A stretch of 64,000 bases of DNA from CAVHXA01 sp963639765 (GTDB taxonomy: Bacteria; Bacillota; Clostridia; Oscillospirales; Oscillospiraceae): positions 1-64,000 of the forward strand of contig CAVHXA010000008.1 of assembly GCA_963639765.1 (NCBI GenBank). Direction: 5' to 3'. Positions 24,693 to 33,955 of this stretch are shown here, one piece after another. Numbering within the stretch: position 1 is the first letter of the stretch; each line of letters opens with the position of its first letter. Made by a program: the position numbers and the translations under genes. Under the pieces are notes generated by a model. That model was not told the origin of the DNA, did not search any database, and worked only from the letters and a program-made list of their open reading frames with translations.

Positions 24693-25130
24693 TCAGCCCT
24701 CGGCCCCGGTGCTGTCCGGGCTGTCGTCGGGCTGCGGGGAAAAGCCGCCATAACCGGGCAGGATGCCGAACGAGGCCAGCTCGTCGTCGATCGCGGACCA
24801 GCCGTCGGGCTGCACCGCAGAGCCGCCTTCGTCATAAGCACCCCAATAGTCTGCTCCGGAAAACAGATCACCGGAGCCGAACATGCTGTACAGCATGGAC
24901 ATCTGTGCCGCCGCCTCGGGATCGTCCTGACAGGTTTTCTGCCATTCAAAGACCTGCTGCAGAAAATCGTCGGTGTTTACACCGTGAACCTGGCAGGCCT
25001 CATCGAGTGTTTCGGCGCGGGACGAGGGGCAGGTCAGGCAGTGCATTCCGATGGAATAGAACAGGGGGGAGATCTCCGGCGCGTGATCCATGATGTCGCC
25101 GATGAGCGTATCCTTTGTAATTGTGTACAT
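24693..25130 (-). CDS. DUF1858 domain protein
   Basis: 145 aa. Residues 1-65 are the DUF1858 domain (LIGDIMDHAPEISPLFYSIG, then MHCLTC with Cys31 and Cys34), found in many anaerobes and thought to bind an Fe-S cluster or metal. The rest is acidic, Gly/Ser/Asp-rich and probably disordered. ATG 25130 is used; a TTG three codons earlier is possible. First gene of the DUF1858-trmK-nif3 unit, with a good promoter at 25194-25222. Confidence 0.85.
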   Translation of the reverse strand: MYTITKDTLIGDIMDHAPEISPLFYSIGMHCLTCPSSRAETLDEACQVHGVNTDDFLQQVFEWQKTCQDDPEAAAQMSMLYSMFGSGDLFSGADYWGAYDEGGSAVQPDGWSAIDDELASFGILPGYGGFSPQPDDSPDSTGAEG

Positions 25131-25193
25131 AAAAACCAACCAATCCGCCGAAAGAGACCGTCTGTCGGCAAGAAATCAGAAAAGCGCAAGGCC

Positions 25194-25222
25194 ATTATAT
25201 GCGCGGTGCTCCGCGAATGCAA
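25194..25222 (-). promoter_or_regulatory. Promoter of DUF1858-trmK-nif3
   Basis: Minus-strand TTGCAT, 17-nt spacer, TATAAT. The spacer contains a small GCGG/CCGC inverted repeat. Confidence 0.7.
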
Positions 25223-25252
25223 TCCCCATCGCGTCCGGCACGGAAAAAGGAG

Positions 25253-25280
25253 TTGTAATTTTGCGCCGGTATGGTACAAT
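25253..25280 (+). promoter_or_regulatory. Promoter of Asp23 gene
   Basis: TTGTAA (25253-25258), 16-nt spacer, TACAAT (25275-25280), 26 nt before the ATG and back-to-back with the DUF1858 promoter. Confidence 0.7.
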
Positions 25281-25306
25281 GGTCGCGACAAAGGAGGCAG
25301 AGCATC

Positions 25307-25687
25307 ATGGGCGAAAACAAAGACTACGTCACACAGACGCAAAACGACGGGACGGTTCACATCTCCAGCGAAGTCGTTTCCTCCATTGCGGCAATGGCTG
25401 CCAGCGAGGTAGAGGGTATATGCGGTCTGGCCGCAAACATGGGCACGGAGTTTGCCGAGCTCCTGGGCAAAAAGAGCCTGACCAGAGGCGTAAAGCTCAA
25501 CATGACCGACAACGCAATCGATGTTACATGCAATGTGGTCGTATACTACGGCTACTCCATCCCGGCCACCAGCGCAAAAATCCAGGGCGAGGTTGCGGCA
25601 GCACTCGAAGCCATGACCGGACTGACCGTCCACAGTGTCAACGTAAACGTCTGCGGCATCTCTCTGGCCAATCGTGAGATCGGCTGA
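25307..25687 (+). CDS. Asp23/Gls24 family envelope stress protein
   Basis: 126 aa. VHISSEVVSSIAAMAASEVEGI and the C-terminal VNVNVCGISL are family hallmarks. Such proteins help wall/membrane homeostasis and some are membrane-anchored through partners. AAGGAGG 9 nt upstream sets the start at ATG 25307. Monocistronic between a promoter and a strong terminator. Confidence 0.92.
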   Translation: MGENKDYVTQTQNDGTVHISSEVVSSIAAMAASEVEGICGLAANMGTEFAELLGKKSLTRGVKLNMTDNAIDVTCNVVVYYGYSIPATSAKIQGEVAAALEAMTGLTVHSVNVNVCGISLANREIG

Positions 25688-25701
25688 CCCCGTCTGATTG
25701 C

Positions 25702-25744
25702 AAAACCCGTAGCAGCCGCAGGCAGCGGTTCTGCTATGGGTTTT
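25702..25744. terminator. Bidirectional terminator, Asp23 gene / cls
   Basis: Stem AAAACCCGTAGCAG / CTGCTATGGGTTTT (one G-T type mismatch), 15-nt loop, A/T tracts on both sides. Confidence 0.85.
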
Positions 25745-25799
25745 CGGTTGTCGGCCGGGGGCCCTGCCTTCAAAAGACGTAGCGGCAGCGCACGGCCTT

Positions 25800-27353
25800 C
25801 TACATCAGCGGTGCAAACACGCGCAGCACGGCACAGCCCAGTCGACGCAGGCCCGAAACGCGCCGGACATCGGCAGCGGTAATTTCCCGGCATTCGTTCA
25901 GTGTATCCGAAAAGTCCCGCTCGATCTCGGCAATCGAATCGGTATCATACAGCCACACACCGTTTTCAAAGTGCAGATACAGACTCCGGAAGTCCAGATT
26001 GATGGTGCCGACCGTTGCATACATTCCGTCCACGCAAAAGACCTTGCTGTGGATAAAACCGGGGGTATACTCAAAAATCCGCACACCCGCAGCCAGAAGC
26101 GATTCGTAATACGACTGCGTCACGGCATGAACATAGCGCTTGTCCGGGATGCCGGGCGTGATGATGCGAACGTCCACACCCGATTTTGCGGCAGCCGTAA
26201 GGCTCACAAGCGTCTCGTTTCCGATAATCAGATACGGAGTCATGATCCAGATGTGGTCGAGGGCCGCACCAATCAGATTGCGGTAGGCCGTTTCGCCCAC
26301 GTCTTCTCCGTCCAGGGGATTGTCTGTATAGGGCTGGACAAAGCCCCTTGCTGCAGACACCGGAAGGTCCGGCACGGTCGGCTCTGCCGCACGCAGGCCC
26401 TTGAGATAGCCCCACATCGAAAGAAACATCATGGTCATCGACCAGGCGGCCTCGCCCTGCACAAGAAGGCCGTTGTCCTTCCAGTGGCCAAAGCGTTCAT
26501 ACAGATTGATGTATTCATCCGCAAGGTTGGTTCCGCCGGTAAAGGCCGACACGCCGTCTATGATCATGAGCTTTCGGTGGTCGCGGTTGTTCAGCCTGGG
26601 AGAAATCAGGGGAATATACGGATTGAAGACCGCGCACCGGATTCCGTCGGCTTCTAATGTGCGGTAATACCGGCTGGGCAGGCGGGTGATCGAACCGAAA
26701 TCATCATAAACGACCCGCACGTCCACGCCCTGCGCGGCCTTTTGCTTCAGGATTTCAAGGATCCGGCCCCACATGCTGCCCTGTGCGATGATGAAGTATT
26801 CGATATAGATATACTTCTGCGCCCGGCTGAGCTCTGTGAGCATACGCGCAAAGCAGGCCTCGGCAGAGGGGAAATATACTGTCTGCGTGTTTTGGTATAC
26901 GGGTCCGCCGCCGACACGGGTCAGATATGCGGACTGCCGTGCGGCATACGGGTTTGCCTGCTGCAGGGCAGCGGCAGCCTGCGGCTGCGGCTCCAGCCGC
27001 TGCATCTGGCGGTTGATCTGCACAAGCCGGCGGTTCAGGCGGCGGCTCAGGCGGTTTCCGCCGAGCATCAGATACAAAAGGGTGCCAAAAACAGGCGAGA
27101 GCAGAATCGGGATCAACCAGGCAATCTGATAGGCCGGGTTTGCCCGGCTGTTGATAATCAACAGAACGACAACAACGCTGAACATCAGAAAAAAGGCATC
27201 CACCCAGGCATAGTGGCCGCGGAAAAGATAAATGCCAAGTCCGATCACGGCAAACTGAATCAGCAGAGACAGCGATACCAGCACAACCCTGCGAAACAGA
27301 AGCTTGAACAGATTCGGAAACAGCTCTGTCAGTTTTTTCTGAATCCGCCGCAT
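25800..27353 (-). CDS. cls: Cardiolipin synthase
   Basis: 517 aa membrane enzyme joining phosphatidylglycerols. Two N-terminal transmembrane helices (about 22-45 and 50-70), a third hydrophobic stretch near 75-98, and two HKD phospholipase-D motifs, HRKLMIID from His259 and HSKVFCVD from His435. Start at MRRIQKK: AGGAGG lies 6 nt upstream; the upstream in-frame extension is rejected. Strong promoter at 27403-27431. Confidence 0.94.
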   Translation of the reverse strand: MRRIQKKLTELFPNLFKLLFRRVVLVSLSLLIQFAVIGLGIYLFRGHYAWVDAFFLMFSVVVVLLIINSRANPAYQIAWLIPILLSPVFGTLLYLMLGGNRLSRRLNRRLVQINRQMQRLEPQPQAAAALQQANPYAARQSAYLTRVGGGPVYQNTQTVYFPSAEACFARMLTELSRAQKYIYIEYFIIAQGSMWGRILEILKQKAAQGVDVRVVYDDFGSITRLPSRYYRTLEADGIRCAVFNPYIPLISPRLNNRDHRKLMIIDGVSAFTGGTNLADEYINLYERFGHWKDNGLLVQGEAAWSMTMMFLSMWGYLKGLRAAEPTVPDLPVSAARGFVQPYTDNPLDGEDVGETAYRNLIGAALDHIWIMTPYLIIGNETLVSLTAAAKSGVDVRIITPGIPDKRYVHAVTQSYYESLLAAGVRIFEYTPGFIHSKVFCVDGMYATVGTINLDFRSLYLHFENGVWLYDTDSIAEIERDFSDTLNECREITAADVRRVSGLRRLGCAVLRVFAPLM

Positions 27354-27402
27354 TTGCTGCCTCCTTTCCGCGCCGGCGCGGCCGGCTGCCTTATTTTCCT
27401 GC

Positions 27403-27431
27403 ATCATAACACGAATCCGGCGGGTTGACAA
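27403..27431 (-). promoter_or_regulatory. Promoter of cls
   Basis: Minus-strand TTGTCA, 17-nt spacer, TATGAT, about 45 nt before the start codon. Confidence 0.75.
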
Positions 27432-27498
27432 GCACTGCGGGGCTCCAAAGCGGGGGCACGATGCCGCGCGGCCGCGCCGGATGGGAGGGTATTCGTTT

Positions 27499-28626
27499 AT
27501 GCAAGCCTATCTGGATAATGCCGCAACGACAAAGCCGTGCAAAAGCGCCGTCGACGCAGCCGCATACATGATGACAGAATGCTGGGCAAACCCGTCCTCC
27601 GGTCACCACTGCGGGGTTCTGGCCGCACGGGAGCTGAAAACAGCCCGCAGCCGTGTCGCACAGGCCATGGGAGCGCAGCCGGAGCGGATTTTCTTTACCT
27701 CCGGCGGAACCGAGGCGGACAACTGGGCCATCCAGAGCACCATGCTCCGCATGGGAAAACGCGGAAGGCACATCATCACCACGGCAGTCGAGCACCACGC
27801 GGTTCTTGAGCCGATGGCCTTTCTGGAAAGCCGTGGATTTGAGATTACCCGTCTGCAGCCCGACAGCCTGGGCTGTGTGAGCCTGCGGGACTTTACAGAA
27901 GCACTGCGTCCCGACACGGTATTTGCGTCCGTTATGATGGTCAACAACGAAACCGGCGCGGTTTTTCCGATTGCACAGATGGCGCAGGCCCTGCACCGGA
28001 ATCGTCCGGACGCGGTTTTTCATACCGACGCCGTACAGGGGCTGGGAAAGATTGACTTCAAGGCACGCACCCTGGGCGCGGACCTGATCAGTGTCAGCGC
28101 GCACAAAATCCACGGCATCAAGGGAGCGGGCGCCCTATACATTCGTCCCGGTCTGGAGCCGGAGCCCTATATCCGGGGCGGCGGACAGGAGAGCGGAAAG
28201 CGCTCCGGGACCGAGGCACTGCCCGCAATCTGCGCGTTCGGCGCAGCCTGCAGTGTGCTGGACCCGGCACAGATTGCCGTCATGGCGGCCCTTCGGGACC
28301 GGGCAGTGGAAAGGCTGCTTACGATTCCGGGACTGCAGCTGATCGGTGCGATGCAGGCTCCGCATATCGTCTGCGCCGGTCTGCCCGGGGCACGAAGCCA
28401 GGGCATCCTCAACATCCTGCAGGAGCATGGTGTTTTTGTTTCTGCCGGCTCGGCCTGCTCAAAGGGAAAGCGCAGCCATGTACTCACGGCAATGCAGCTG
28501 CCGACCGGGCTGACGGACGGTGCAGTCCGCATCTCCCTGTGTCCGCAGACCACGCAGGAGGAGATCGATCTGCTTGTGCTTGCGATGCAGGATGCGGCGC
28601 AGCGCCTGACAAGGCAGGGCAGATGA
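27499..28626 (+). CDS. Cysteine desulfurase, NifS/IscS-like
   Basis: 375 aa PLP enzyme that takes sulfur from cysteine for Fe-S clusters and thio-modified tRNA. YLDNAATTKP opens the protein; the PLP lysine is Lys203 in SAHKIHG; the persulfide cysteine is Cys320 in SAGSACSKGK. GGGAGGG sets the start at ATG 27499. No iscU or mnmA lies next to it, so the sulfur acceptor cannot be read from context. Confidence 0.92.
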   Translation: MQAYLDNAATTKPCKSAVDAAAYMMTECWANPSSGHHCGVLAARELKTARSRVAQAMGAQPERIFFTSGGTEADNWAIQSTMLRMGKRGRHIITTAVEHHAVLEPMAFLESRGFEITRLQPDSLGCVSLRDFTEALRPDTVFASVMMVNNETGAVFPIAQMAQALHRNRPDAVFHTDAVQGLGKIDFKARTLGADLISVSAHKIHGIKGAGALYIRPGLEPEPYIRGGGQESGKRSGTEALPAICAFGAACSVLDPAQIAVMAALRDRAVERLLTIPGLQLIGAMQAPHIVCAGLPGARSQGILNILQEHGVFVSAGSACSKGKRSHVLTAMQLPTGLTDGAVRISLCPQTTQEEIDLLVLAMQDAAQRLTRQGR

Positions 28627-28757
28627 GGCCGGGGCAGCGCCGGTATATCACAAGTGAACCGGGCACAATAGAGCAATGAGCGGATCCATTCACGGGCAGG
28701 CTCCGGCGGGACAACTCGCCCCGGGTCCTGCAGCTGTCAGAAGGTACGGTGATTATT

Positions 28758-29807
28758 ATGGAATTGCTTGAATTTCTGGATCAATCAATACACAATCCAA
28801 TGCTGCTGTTTTCCACGGTTCTGACGTTGGGTGTTGTTCTGGTCAACGGCTGGACAGATGCCCCAAACGCAATTGCCACCTGTGTCTCCACAAGAGCGAT
28901 TGATGTGCGTTCGGCCATCCTCATGGCGGCAATTTTTAATTTCTTCGGCGTGCTGGTGATGACCCTTATCAACGCATCCGTGGCCTTTACAATCTACAAT
29001 ATGGTGGATTTCGGGGGTGACTCCCGTATGGCGCTGATCGCTTTGTGCGCAGCCATGGCCGCCATTGTGATCTGGGCAACGCTTGCATGGTATTTCGGTA
29101 TTCCTACCAGCGAGAGCCATGCACTGATTGCCGGCATCTCCGGCGCGGCGGTAGCGATTCAAAACAGCTTTGCCGGAATCAACGGAGCAGAATGGGTCAA
29201 GGTCATTTACGGCATCGTTTTATCCACGCTTCTCGGCTTTGCGCTGGGCTTTCTGTCCTCCAGGCTGACGGTCCGGTGCTTTCGAAATCAGAACCGGCTG
29301 AAGGCCGATCGTTTCTTTTCCAAGGCACAGATAGCGGGAGGCGCGGCAATGGCCTTTATGCACGGTGCGCAGGATGGGCAGAAGTTTATGGCTATCTTCC
29401 TTTTGGGCGCTGCCTTTGCCGGCGGACAGGCCGATGTGTCCAGCTTTACGGTTCCGCTGTGGCTGATGGTGCTGTGCTCGGCGGTTATGGGACTCGGCAC
29501 CTCAATCGGCGGTTACCGGATCATCAAATCCGTTGGAATGGACATGGTGAAGCTGAAGCCCTATCAGGGCTTTGCAGCGGATCTTTCCGCAACCGTCTGC
29601 CTGCTGCTGTCCAGCCTGACAGGTATTCCCGTCAGCACCACACATACAAAAACCACGGCGATTATGGGGGTCGGCGCCGCAAGACGCATCAGCAATGTGA
29701 ACTGGAGCGTCGTCAGAGACCTGGTGCTGACCTGGGTATTTACGTTTCCCGGCTGTGGACTGCTGGGTTTTGGAATGGCAAAACTGTTTTTGCTGCTTTT
29801 CGCATAA
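28758..29807 (+). CDS. pit: PiT family inorganic phosphate transporter
   Basis: 349 aa with about ten transmembrane helices. PiT signatures NGWTDAPNAIAT and the second-half GIPVSTTHTKTTAIMG are present, plus MHGAQDGQKF. Probably H+ or Na+ coupled low-affinity phosphate uptake. GTG 28749 in the same frame is an alternative start. DUF47 partner follows after 12 nt. The 130-nt gap upstream shows no convincing promoter. Confidence 0.93.
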   Translation: MELLEFLDQSIHNPMLLFSTVLTLGVVLVNGWTDAPNAIATCVSTRAIDVRSAILMAAIFNFFGVLVMTLINASVAFTIYNMVDFGGDSRMALIALCAAMAAIVIWATLAWYFGIPTSESHALIAGISGAAVAIQNSFAGINGAEWVKVIYGIVLSTLLGFALGFLSSRLTVRCFRNQNRLKADRFFSKAQIAGGAAMAFMHGAQDGQKFMAIFLLGAAFAGGQADVSSFTVPLWLMVLCSAVMGLGTSIGGYRIIKSVGMDMVKLKPYQGFAADLSATVCLLLSSLTGIPVSTTHTKTTAIMGVGAARRISNVNWSVVRDLVLTWVFTFPGCGLLGFGMAKLFLLLFA

Positions 29808-29819
29808 GGAGAGGAAAAA

Positions 29820-30440
29820 ATGGCCAGGAAAAATAACAATTATTTTGAACTGATTCAGACACAAACCGCCTGCTGCGTGGAGGCGTCCAATCTTTTAGAA
29901 GAAATCCTGTCTAAATTTCAGGCCGACAGCGTTGGGGCCTATCGCACACGGATGCACGAAATCGAGCACCGCGCGGATGAGATACACCATGATATTCTGC
30001 AAAGGCTCTCGACAGAGTTTATCACGCCCATTGATCAGGAGGACATTCTCCAGCTCGTGCAGATTATTGATGACATCACGGACGCGCTGGATGAAGTGAT
30101 CATGGATGTATACATGTATCATGTGGATGTACTGCCATCGCAGACAACCGCGCTTTCCCGTGTGGTAAACAATTGTGTTAAAGCGCTTCACGAAGCGGCG
30201 GTCGAACTGAAAAATTTCAAAAAGCCGGAGAAGCTGCACAGTCTTGTCGTCAAGGTCAACGACATAGAAATCGAAGCGGATGGAATTTATGTCGACGCAA
30301 TCTACACCCTGTTTGCGTCCGAAACAGACGGCAAGGCGCTGCTCGGAGCAAAGGCAATTTACGAGGGCCTGGAAAACTGCTGTGATTTATGCGAGCATGC
30401 CACAGACGTGATCGAGCAGGTCATTATCAAAAACACATAA
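29820..30440 (+). CDS. DUF47/PhoU-like phosphate transport accessory protein
   Basis: 206 aa helical, PhoU-like. Acidic metal-binding helices (IEHRADEIHHDI and IIDDITDALDEV) fit the family. It is the standard partner of Pit-type transporters and is thought to regulate them. GGAGAGG precedes the ATG. Spacing indicates co-translation with pit. Confidence 0.92.
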   Translation: MARKNNNYFELIQTQTACCVEASNLLEEILSKFQADSVGAYRTRMHEIEHRADEIHHDILQRLSTEFITPIDQEDILQLVQIIDDITDALDEVIMDVYMYHVDVLPSQTTALSRVVNNCVKALHEAAVELKNFKKPEKLHSLVVKVNDIEIEADGIYVDAIYTLFASETDGKALLGAKAIYEGLENCCDLCEHATDVIEQVIIKNT

Positions 30441-30482
30441 TCAGAGGGCGGAGCCTGCAGCAGAACGGTCCCGTCCGGGCCG

Positions 30483-30569
30483 ATTATCAACCGCATTCAG
30501 GGCTGTTATTTTGCCAAACCCATGCCGGAGGACAGGCTGATAGAGTGGTATGCCGGAAGAACAGCATAA
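30483..30569 (+). pseudogene. 3' fragment of an EAL-domain (c-di-GMP phosphodiesterase) gene
   Basis: In-frame peptide IQGCYFAKPMPEDRLIEWY followed by a stop codon is the typical end of an EAL domain (QGYYFSKPMP-type). Nothing of the rest of the domain is present upstream, where the DUF47 gene ends only 40 nt away. Interpreted as a decayed remnant. The remaining part of 30441-30686 shows nothing recognisable. Confidence 0.7.
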
Positions 30570-30686
30570 GCAAATGCTTGCAGTTCAGCTCCGACGGGCA
30601 CGTGACAACGTGCGCCGCCGCACACGCAGTGCGCGATCAACGCCGCTTTGCAGGCCTCGTATTTTCTGGTTTCTGCTTAACAGATG

Positions 30687-30708
30687 GCCCCCTCTCGAGG
30701 GAGGGGGC
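30687..30708. terminator. GC-rich hairpin next to the flavoprotein gene end
   Basis: Perfect 8-bp stem GCCCCCTC / GAGGGGGC just beyond the stop of the minus-strand flavoprotein gene. There is no clear T-tract on the minus strand, so terminator function is uncertain. Confidence 0.45.
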
Positions 30709-30715
30709 TTGGGTG

Positions 30716-32251
30716 TTATTCAAAGGCCTCGGAATTGAGATAATCCGCCGCGTTATAGCCGGCCATGCGTCCGGAGTTGATGGCAAAGCCCATCGTGCTG
30801 CCCGGCATGTAGAAGTTGTAGGTGTCGCCAAAGATTGCACATACGTCCGTGCCCGCGCCATAAAGACCCGGGATGGGATCGCCGTCCTGCGTGACAACCT
30901 GAAGACGGTCGTTTACCTTGATGCCGCCAAGCGAGCCGTATCCGGCGGGGAAGTATTTCATGGCATAGAACTTTTTGCCGCGGATGGGCTTTAGGAATTC
31001 GGGCTTTTTGCCAAAGAATTCGTCGCGCCCGGTGTCGCAGTAGCGGTTGTATTCCTCAACGGTTTCCACAAAGCCGCGCACATGCATGCCGGTCTGTCTT
31101 GCGAGGTCCTCAACAGAGTCTGCCTGGAAGAACATCTGCGCGTCGGGGTCCTTCAGACCCATCATGGCGGCGGCAGCGGCCTTTTCGGGACTGTAGCCCT
31201 CGGTGCCGGTAAAGTATGCGTCAAAATAGCGGCGCCAGTTGTCTACGAGAAAAACGCCGTCTTTGTGGTGAACCAGATAATCCAGACCGCGGCCGGCATA
31301 CGAATCGCAGATTTCGTCTGTCAGGATGGAAAAGCCGGTACGCTTTTTCTGCAGGTTGATGGCATTTCCCGTAAACGGCGTGTTGCACATGATCTCTTCG
31401 TTGATAAAGCGTTCGCCGTTGTAGTTGACCATCAGGTTGGGCTGACGGAACAGACAGTCGGCAACGTTGCCGCCGGGGAAGCCGGGAGCTTCGTAGGTCA
31501 TTTCGATGTTCATGGGACTTTTTCCGGCACCAACGGCCCAGGCCATGCGCATGCCGTCGCCCGTCAGCCCGGGGATCCGGAAGCTGAACAGATCCTCACC
31601 GTGCTTATAGCCCAGATTTTCCTCGATCATTTTCGGATTGTCGCCAAAGCCGCCCGTGCAGATGATTACGGCATCGGCCGAGGCTTCGTAGGTTACGGTC
31701 TCCGAGGCAGCGGTAACACCGGTAATCCAGCCCTCTTCGTCCTTGTGGATCTCTCTGACCGGCGTGTTGAAGAAAAACTCCACGCCCAGCTCCTGCGCAC
31801 GTCCGTAGAGCGCCTTTACCAGCATGGTGGCGCCTCGCTCGGTCGGCTTGCCGGAGCTGCCGACCTTCGGCAGATGCCAGGTTGCGTTGGAATCCTTGAA
31901 ATAGGGAAAGGCGCCCAGGAATTCCACGCCCATGTTCTGTATCCATTTTACGGTGTCGCCGGACTGCTGATACAGCTTGCGAATCAGCCTTGCGTCGGCG
32001 TGCCAGTGGTTATACTCCATCATCTGCCGAAAGGCATCGTCTACCGTAAGTCCGTCGAGCTGCCTGCGCTGGATGTCCGAACCGACGGCAAAGAAGCCCA
32101 TGCCCATGTTTGCGGCACCGCCCATGGTCCCGCTTTTTTCAAAAACAACAACGTGCATGCCCTTTTCCGCTGCGGCAACCGAGGCGCACAGGCCGGACAT
32201 TCCGCCGGCGACAACGATGATGTCTGATTGAATCTGTTTGGTTTCGCTCAT
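30716..32251 (-). CDS. FAD-dependent oxidoreductase, fumarate-reductase flavoprotein type
   Basis: 511 aa. N-terminal dinucleotide-binding segment DIIVVAGGMSGLCASVAA followed by VVFEKSGTMGGA; later PGLYGAGTDVC and the ending segment AINSGRMAGYNAADYL belong to the FAD_binding_2 (FrdA/KstD/urocanate reductase) superfamily. No signal peptide, FMN-binding or heme domain, so it is a soluble single-domain enzyme; the substrate cannot be read from sequence. Start at MSETK (AAAGGAA upstream). Monocistronic with a promoter at 32307-32335. Confidence 0.85.
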   Translation of the reverse strand: MSETKQIQSDIIVVAGGMSGLCASVAAAEKGMHVVVFEKSGTMGGAANMGMGFFAVGSDIQRRQLDGLTVDDAFRQMMEYNHWHADARLIRKLYQQSGDTVKWIQNMGVEFLGAFPYFKDSNATWHLPKVGSSGKPTERGATMLVKALYGRAQELGVEFFFNTPVREIHKDEEGWITGVTAASETVTYEASADAVIICTGGFGDNPKMIEENLGYKHGEDLFSFRIPGLTGDGMRMAWAVGAGKSPMNIEMTYEAPGFPGGNVADCLFRQPNLMVNYNGERFINEEIMCNTPFTGNAINLQKKRTGFSILTDEICDSYAGRGLDYLVHHKDGVFLVDNWRRYFDAYFTGTEGYSPEKAAAAAMMGLKDPDAQMFFQADSVEDLARQTGMHVRGFVETVEEYNRYCDTGRDEFFGKKPEFLKPIRGKKFYAMKYFPAGYGSLGGIKVNDRLQVVTQDGDPIPGLYGAGTDVCAIFGDTYNFYMPGSTMGFAINSGRMAGYNAADYLNSEAFE

Positions 32252-32306
32252 GCGTCTGTTCCTTTCTTTTGAGTCAGCAGACTCTGCATTTTGAAATCTA
32301 ACTGTC

Positions 32307-32335
32307 AGTATGCCACAACATTTTTTCGTTTGCAA
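32307..32335 (-). promoter_or_regulatory. Promoter of flavoprotein gene
   Basis: Minus-strand TTGCAA, 17-nt spacer, CATACT preceded by TGG, about 55 nt before the start. Confidence 0.55.
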
Positions 32336-32529
32336 CAAAAAAATCAGCCCCGGACAAAACCGGAGCCGAATCAGACCGCAGGGGAGAAAATGCCCTGTAT
32401 ACGGCAGGGGCTGTGCCGCAGCATCGGACAATTCGGCCGGGAGCCCGCAGCGCGGCTTTGCCGCAAGGGAACCGGAAAAATGCCGAAAGGCCTGTCGCGG
32501 CTTCGGCGTGCCTTTATGGATTCATGAGC

Positions 32530-32880
32530 CGGGCCATACAATTGGCGCTACACCTTCCCGGATATGCAGGGTCCCATGAACGAGGAGACCCGGGAGGCCT
32601 TCCGCACGGAGCCGTAGCAAAGGAGCTGATGCACCACAGGGATCTTGGTGTACACACGGAAATGTTCAGCACACCCATGGCGGCGCTGACGGAAGCCGGT
32701 GTCATTGCCAACCGCCGGAAAACCTGAACCCCGTAAAGAGCATCTGCACCTTTATGTGGGGAGACCGGCATTTCTATACGTATGCAGACAACCGTCCCGG
32801 CATTTCCGTTCTGCCCGCAAGCTATGTCAACGACCCCTTTGTCATTGCTCAGAACGCCCGCAAATGCTGCAGATCATTTC
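32530..32880 (+). pseudogene. Broken CoA-transferase / acetyl-CoA hydrolase family gene
   Basis: Two separated protein pieces match the butyryl/4-hydroxybutyrate CoA-transferase family: HHRDLGVHTEMFS with GVIANRRKT before a stop codon (to 32727), then, in another frame, ISVLPASYVNDPFVIAQN. In intact enzymes these segments are ~60-100 residues apart and lie inside a ~440-residue protein. The catalytic region and both ends are missing. The stretch 32340-32529 shows no recognisable coding sequence. Confidence 0.7.
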
Positions 32881-32901
32881 TTATGGCTGAAGGTGGTTTC
32901 C

Positions 32902-33843
32902 ATGGAACAGTTCTTCATTGTCCTCAATCAAATTATCATTTTTCTTCTTCTGATCCTTCTTGGAGCTGTTGCCGTAAAAACGGGCATTCTCGACAGAAAA
33001 TCCCTGGGCAGCGTATCCGGGCTGATCATGCACATGGCCCTTCCGGCCTTTATCTTCATCAATACCGCAGAGGGCGCCACAAAGGAGGGGCTTGCCAGCA
33101 GCCTGATGATCATTCCGCTTGCCGCGGGCCTGTATCTGCTTCTGTTCCTGCTGGCCCGCCTGCTGATTCGCATATTCGGCCTCCGGGGAAATCGCGCCAG
33201 AGTTTTTCAGGCGATTGTCATGTTTGGAAATGTGGGCTTTCTTGGGATTCCGCTGCTGGTGGAGCTGTATCCCGACACGGCACTGCTCTATATCTCTCTG
33301 TTCACGATTCTGGATCAGAGCCTGTTCTGGACCTGCGGCGTAGCCCTGACAAAGCCGGTCTCTCAGACGAAAAGCCCCCTGTCTGTTCGGGGACTGCGAA
33401 ACCTGCTGAGCCCCGCTCTGCTTGCGATCGTTCTGGCCACAATCCTTGTTGTACTGAATATCCATCTTCCTCCGGTGCTTGTTTCCGCCTGTGAGAAGCT
33501 GGGAGCGGCAAGCATGCCCCTGTCGCTGCTCTACATCGGCGGCATGCTCTCTCTGACAAATATTCGGGGAGCCCTGAAATGCAGAGAGCTGTATGCCGAA
33601 ATCATTCTGAAAATGCTCCTTTTGCCGATTCTGATCTTTGCCGGGACCCGGCTTCTCGGCCTTGCAGAGGACATGGCCGGAACCATCGCCTTCCTCTGCG
33701 CGCTTCCCGCCATCAACATGGTAGCCATGCTCGCCGAAAATCATGGGTCAGACGGGGAGTATGCGGTTTGTGCGGTGATGATGACCACCGTAGCCAGCCT
33801 GATTACCCTGCCGCTGGTTTCTCTGGGAATTACCCTGATTTAA
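32902..33843 (+). CDS. AEC family (auxin efflux carrier-like) permease
   Basis: 313 aa, about ten transmembrane helices in two halves. The opening IIIFLLLILLGAVAVKTGIL and the mid-helix FGNVGFLGIPLL are family features. Bacterial members export or import organic acids such as malate; the substrate here is unknown. The start at ATG 32902 is preceded by GAAGGTGG; upstream in-frame ATGs lie in the CoA-transferase remnant. No clear promoter was found. Confidence 0.87.
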   Translation: MEQFFIVLNQIIIFLLLILLGAVAVKTGILDRKSLGSVSGLIMHMALPAFIFINTAEGATKEGLASSLMIIPLAAGLYLLLFLLARLLIRIFGLRGNRARVFQAIVMFGNVGFLGIPLLVELYPDTALLYISLFTILDQSLFWTCGVALTKPVSQTKSPLSVRGLRNLLSPALLAIVLATILVVLNIHLPPVLVSACEKLGAASMPLSLLYIGGMLSLTNIRGALKCRELYAEIILKMLLLPILIFAGTRLLGLAEDMAGTIAFLCALPAINMVAMLAENHGSDGEYAVCAVMMTTVASLITLPLVSLGITLI

Positions 33844-33893
33844 CAGCTGCCCCCGGAGCTTTTCTCAGAAAGCAAAAGACAGTCGAATCCGCA

Positions 33894-33918
33894 AAGAGCC
33901 GCTTTGAAAGCGGCTCTT
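33894..33918. terminator. Hairpin after AEC permease gene
   Basis: Perfect inverted repeat AAGAGCCGCTTT / AAAGCGGCTCTT ending in T residues; can end AEC transcription and also backs up tRNA termination on the minus strand. Confidence 0.75.
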
Positions 33919-33955
33919 AGTTCGCCAAAAGCTACGCTGAGCTTTGAAAAACAGA

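Noticed and set aside
28627..28757. Promoter for pit-DUF47
   Set aside because: CACAAT and TATATC strings are present but no matching -35 element at correct spacing.
30570..30686. Further coding remnant after the EAL fragment
   Set aside because: No frame gives a recognisable protein segment; called non-coding.
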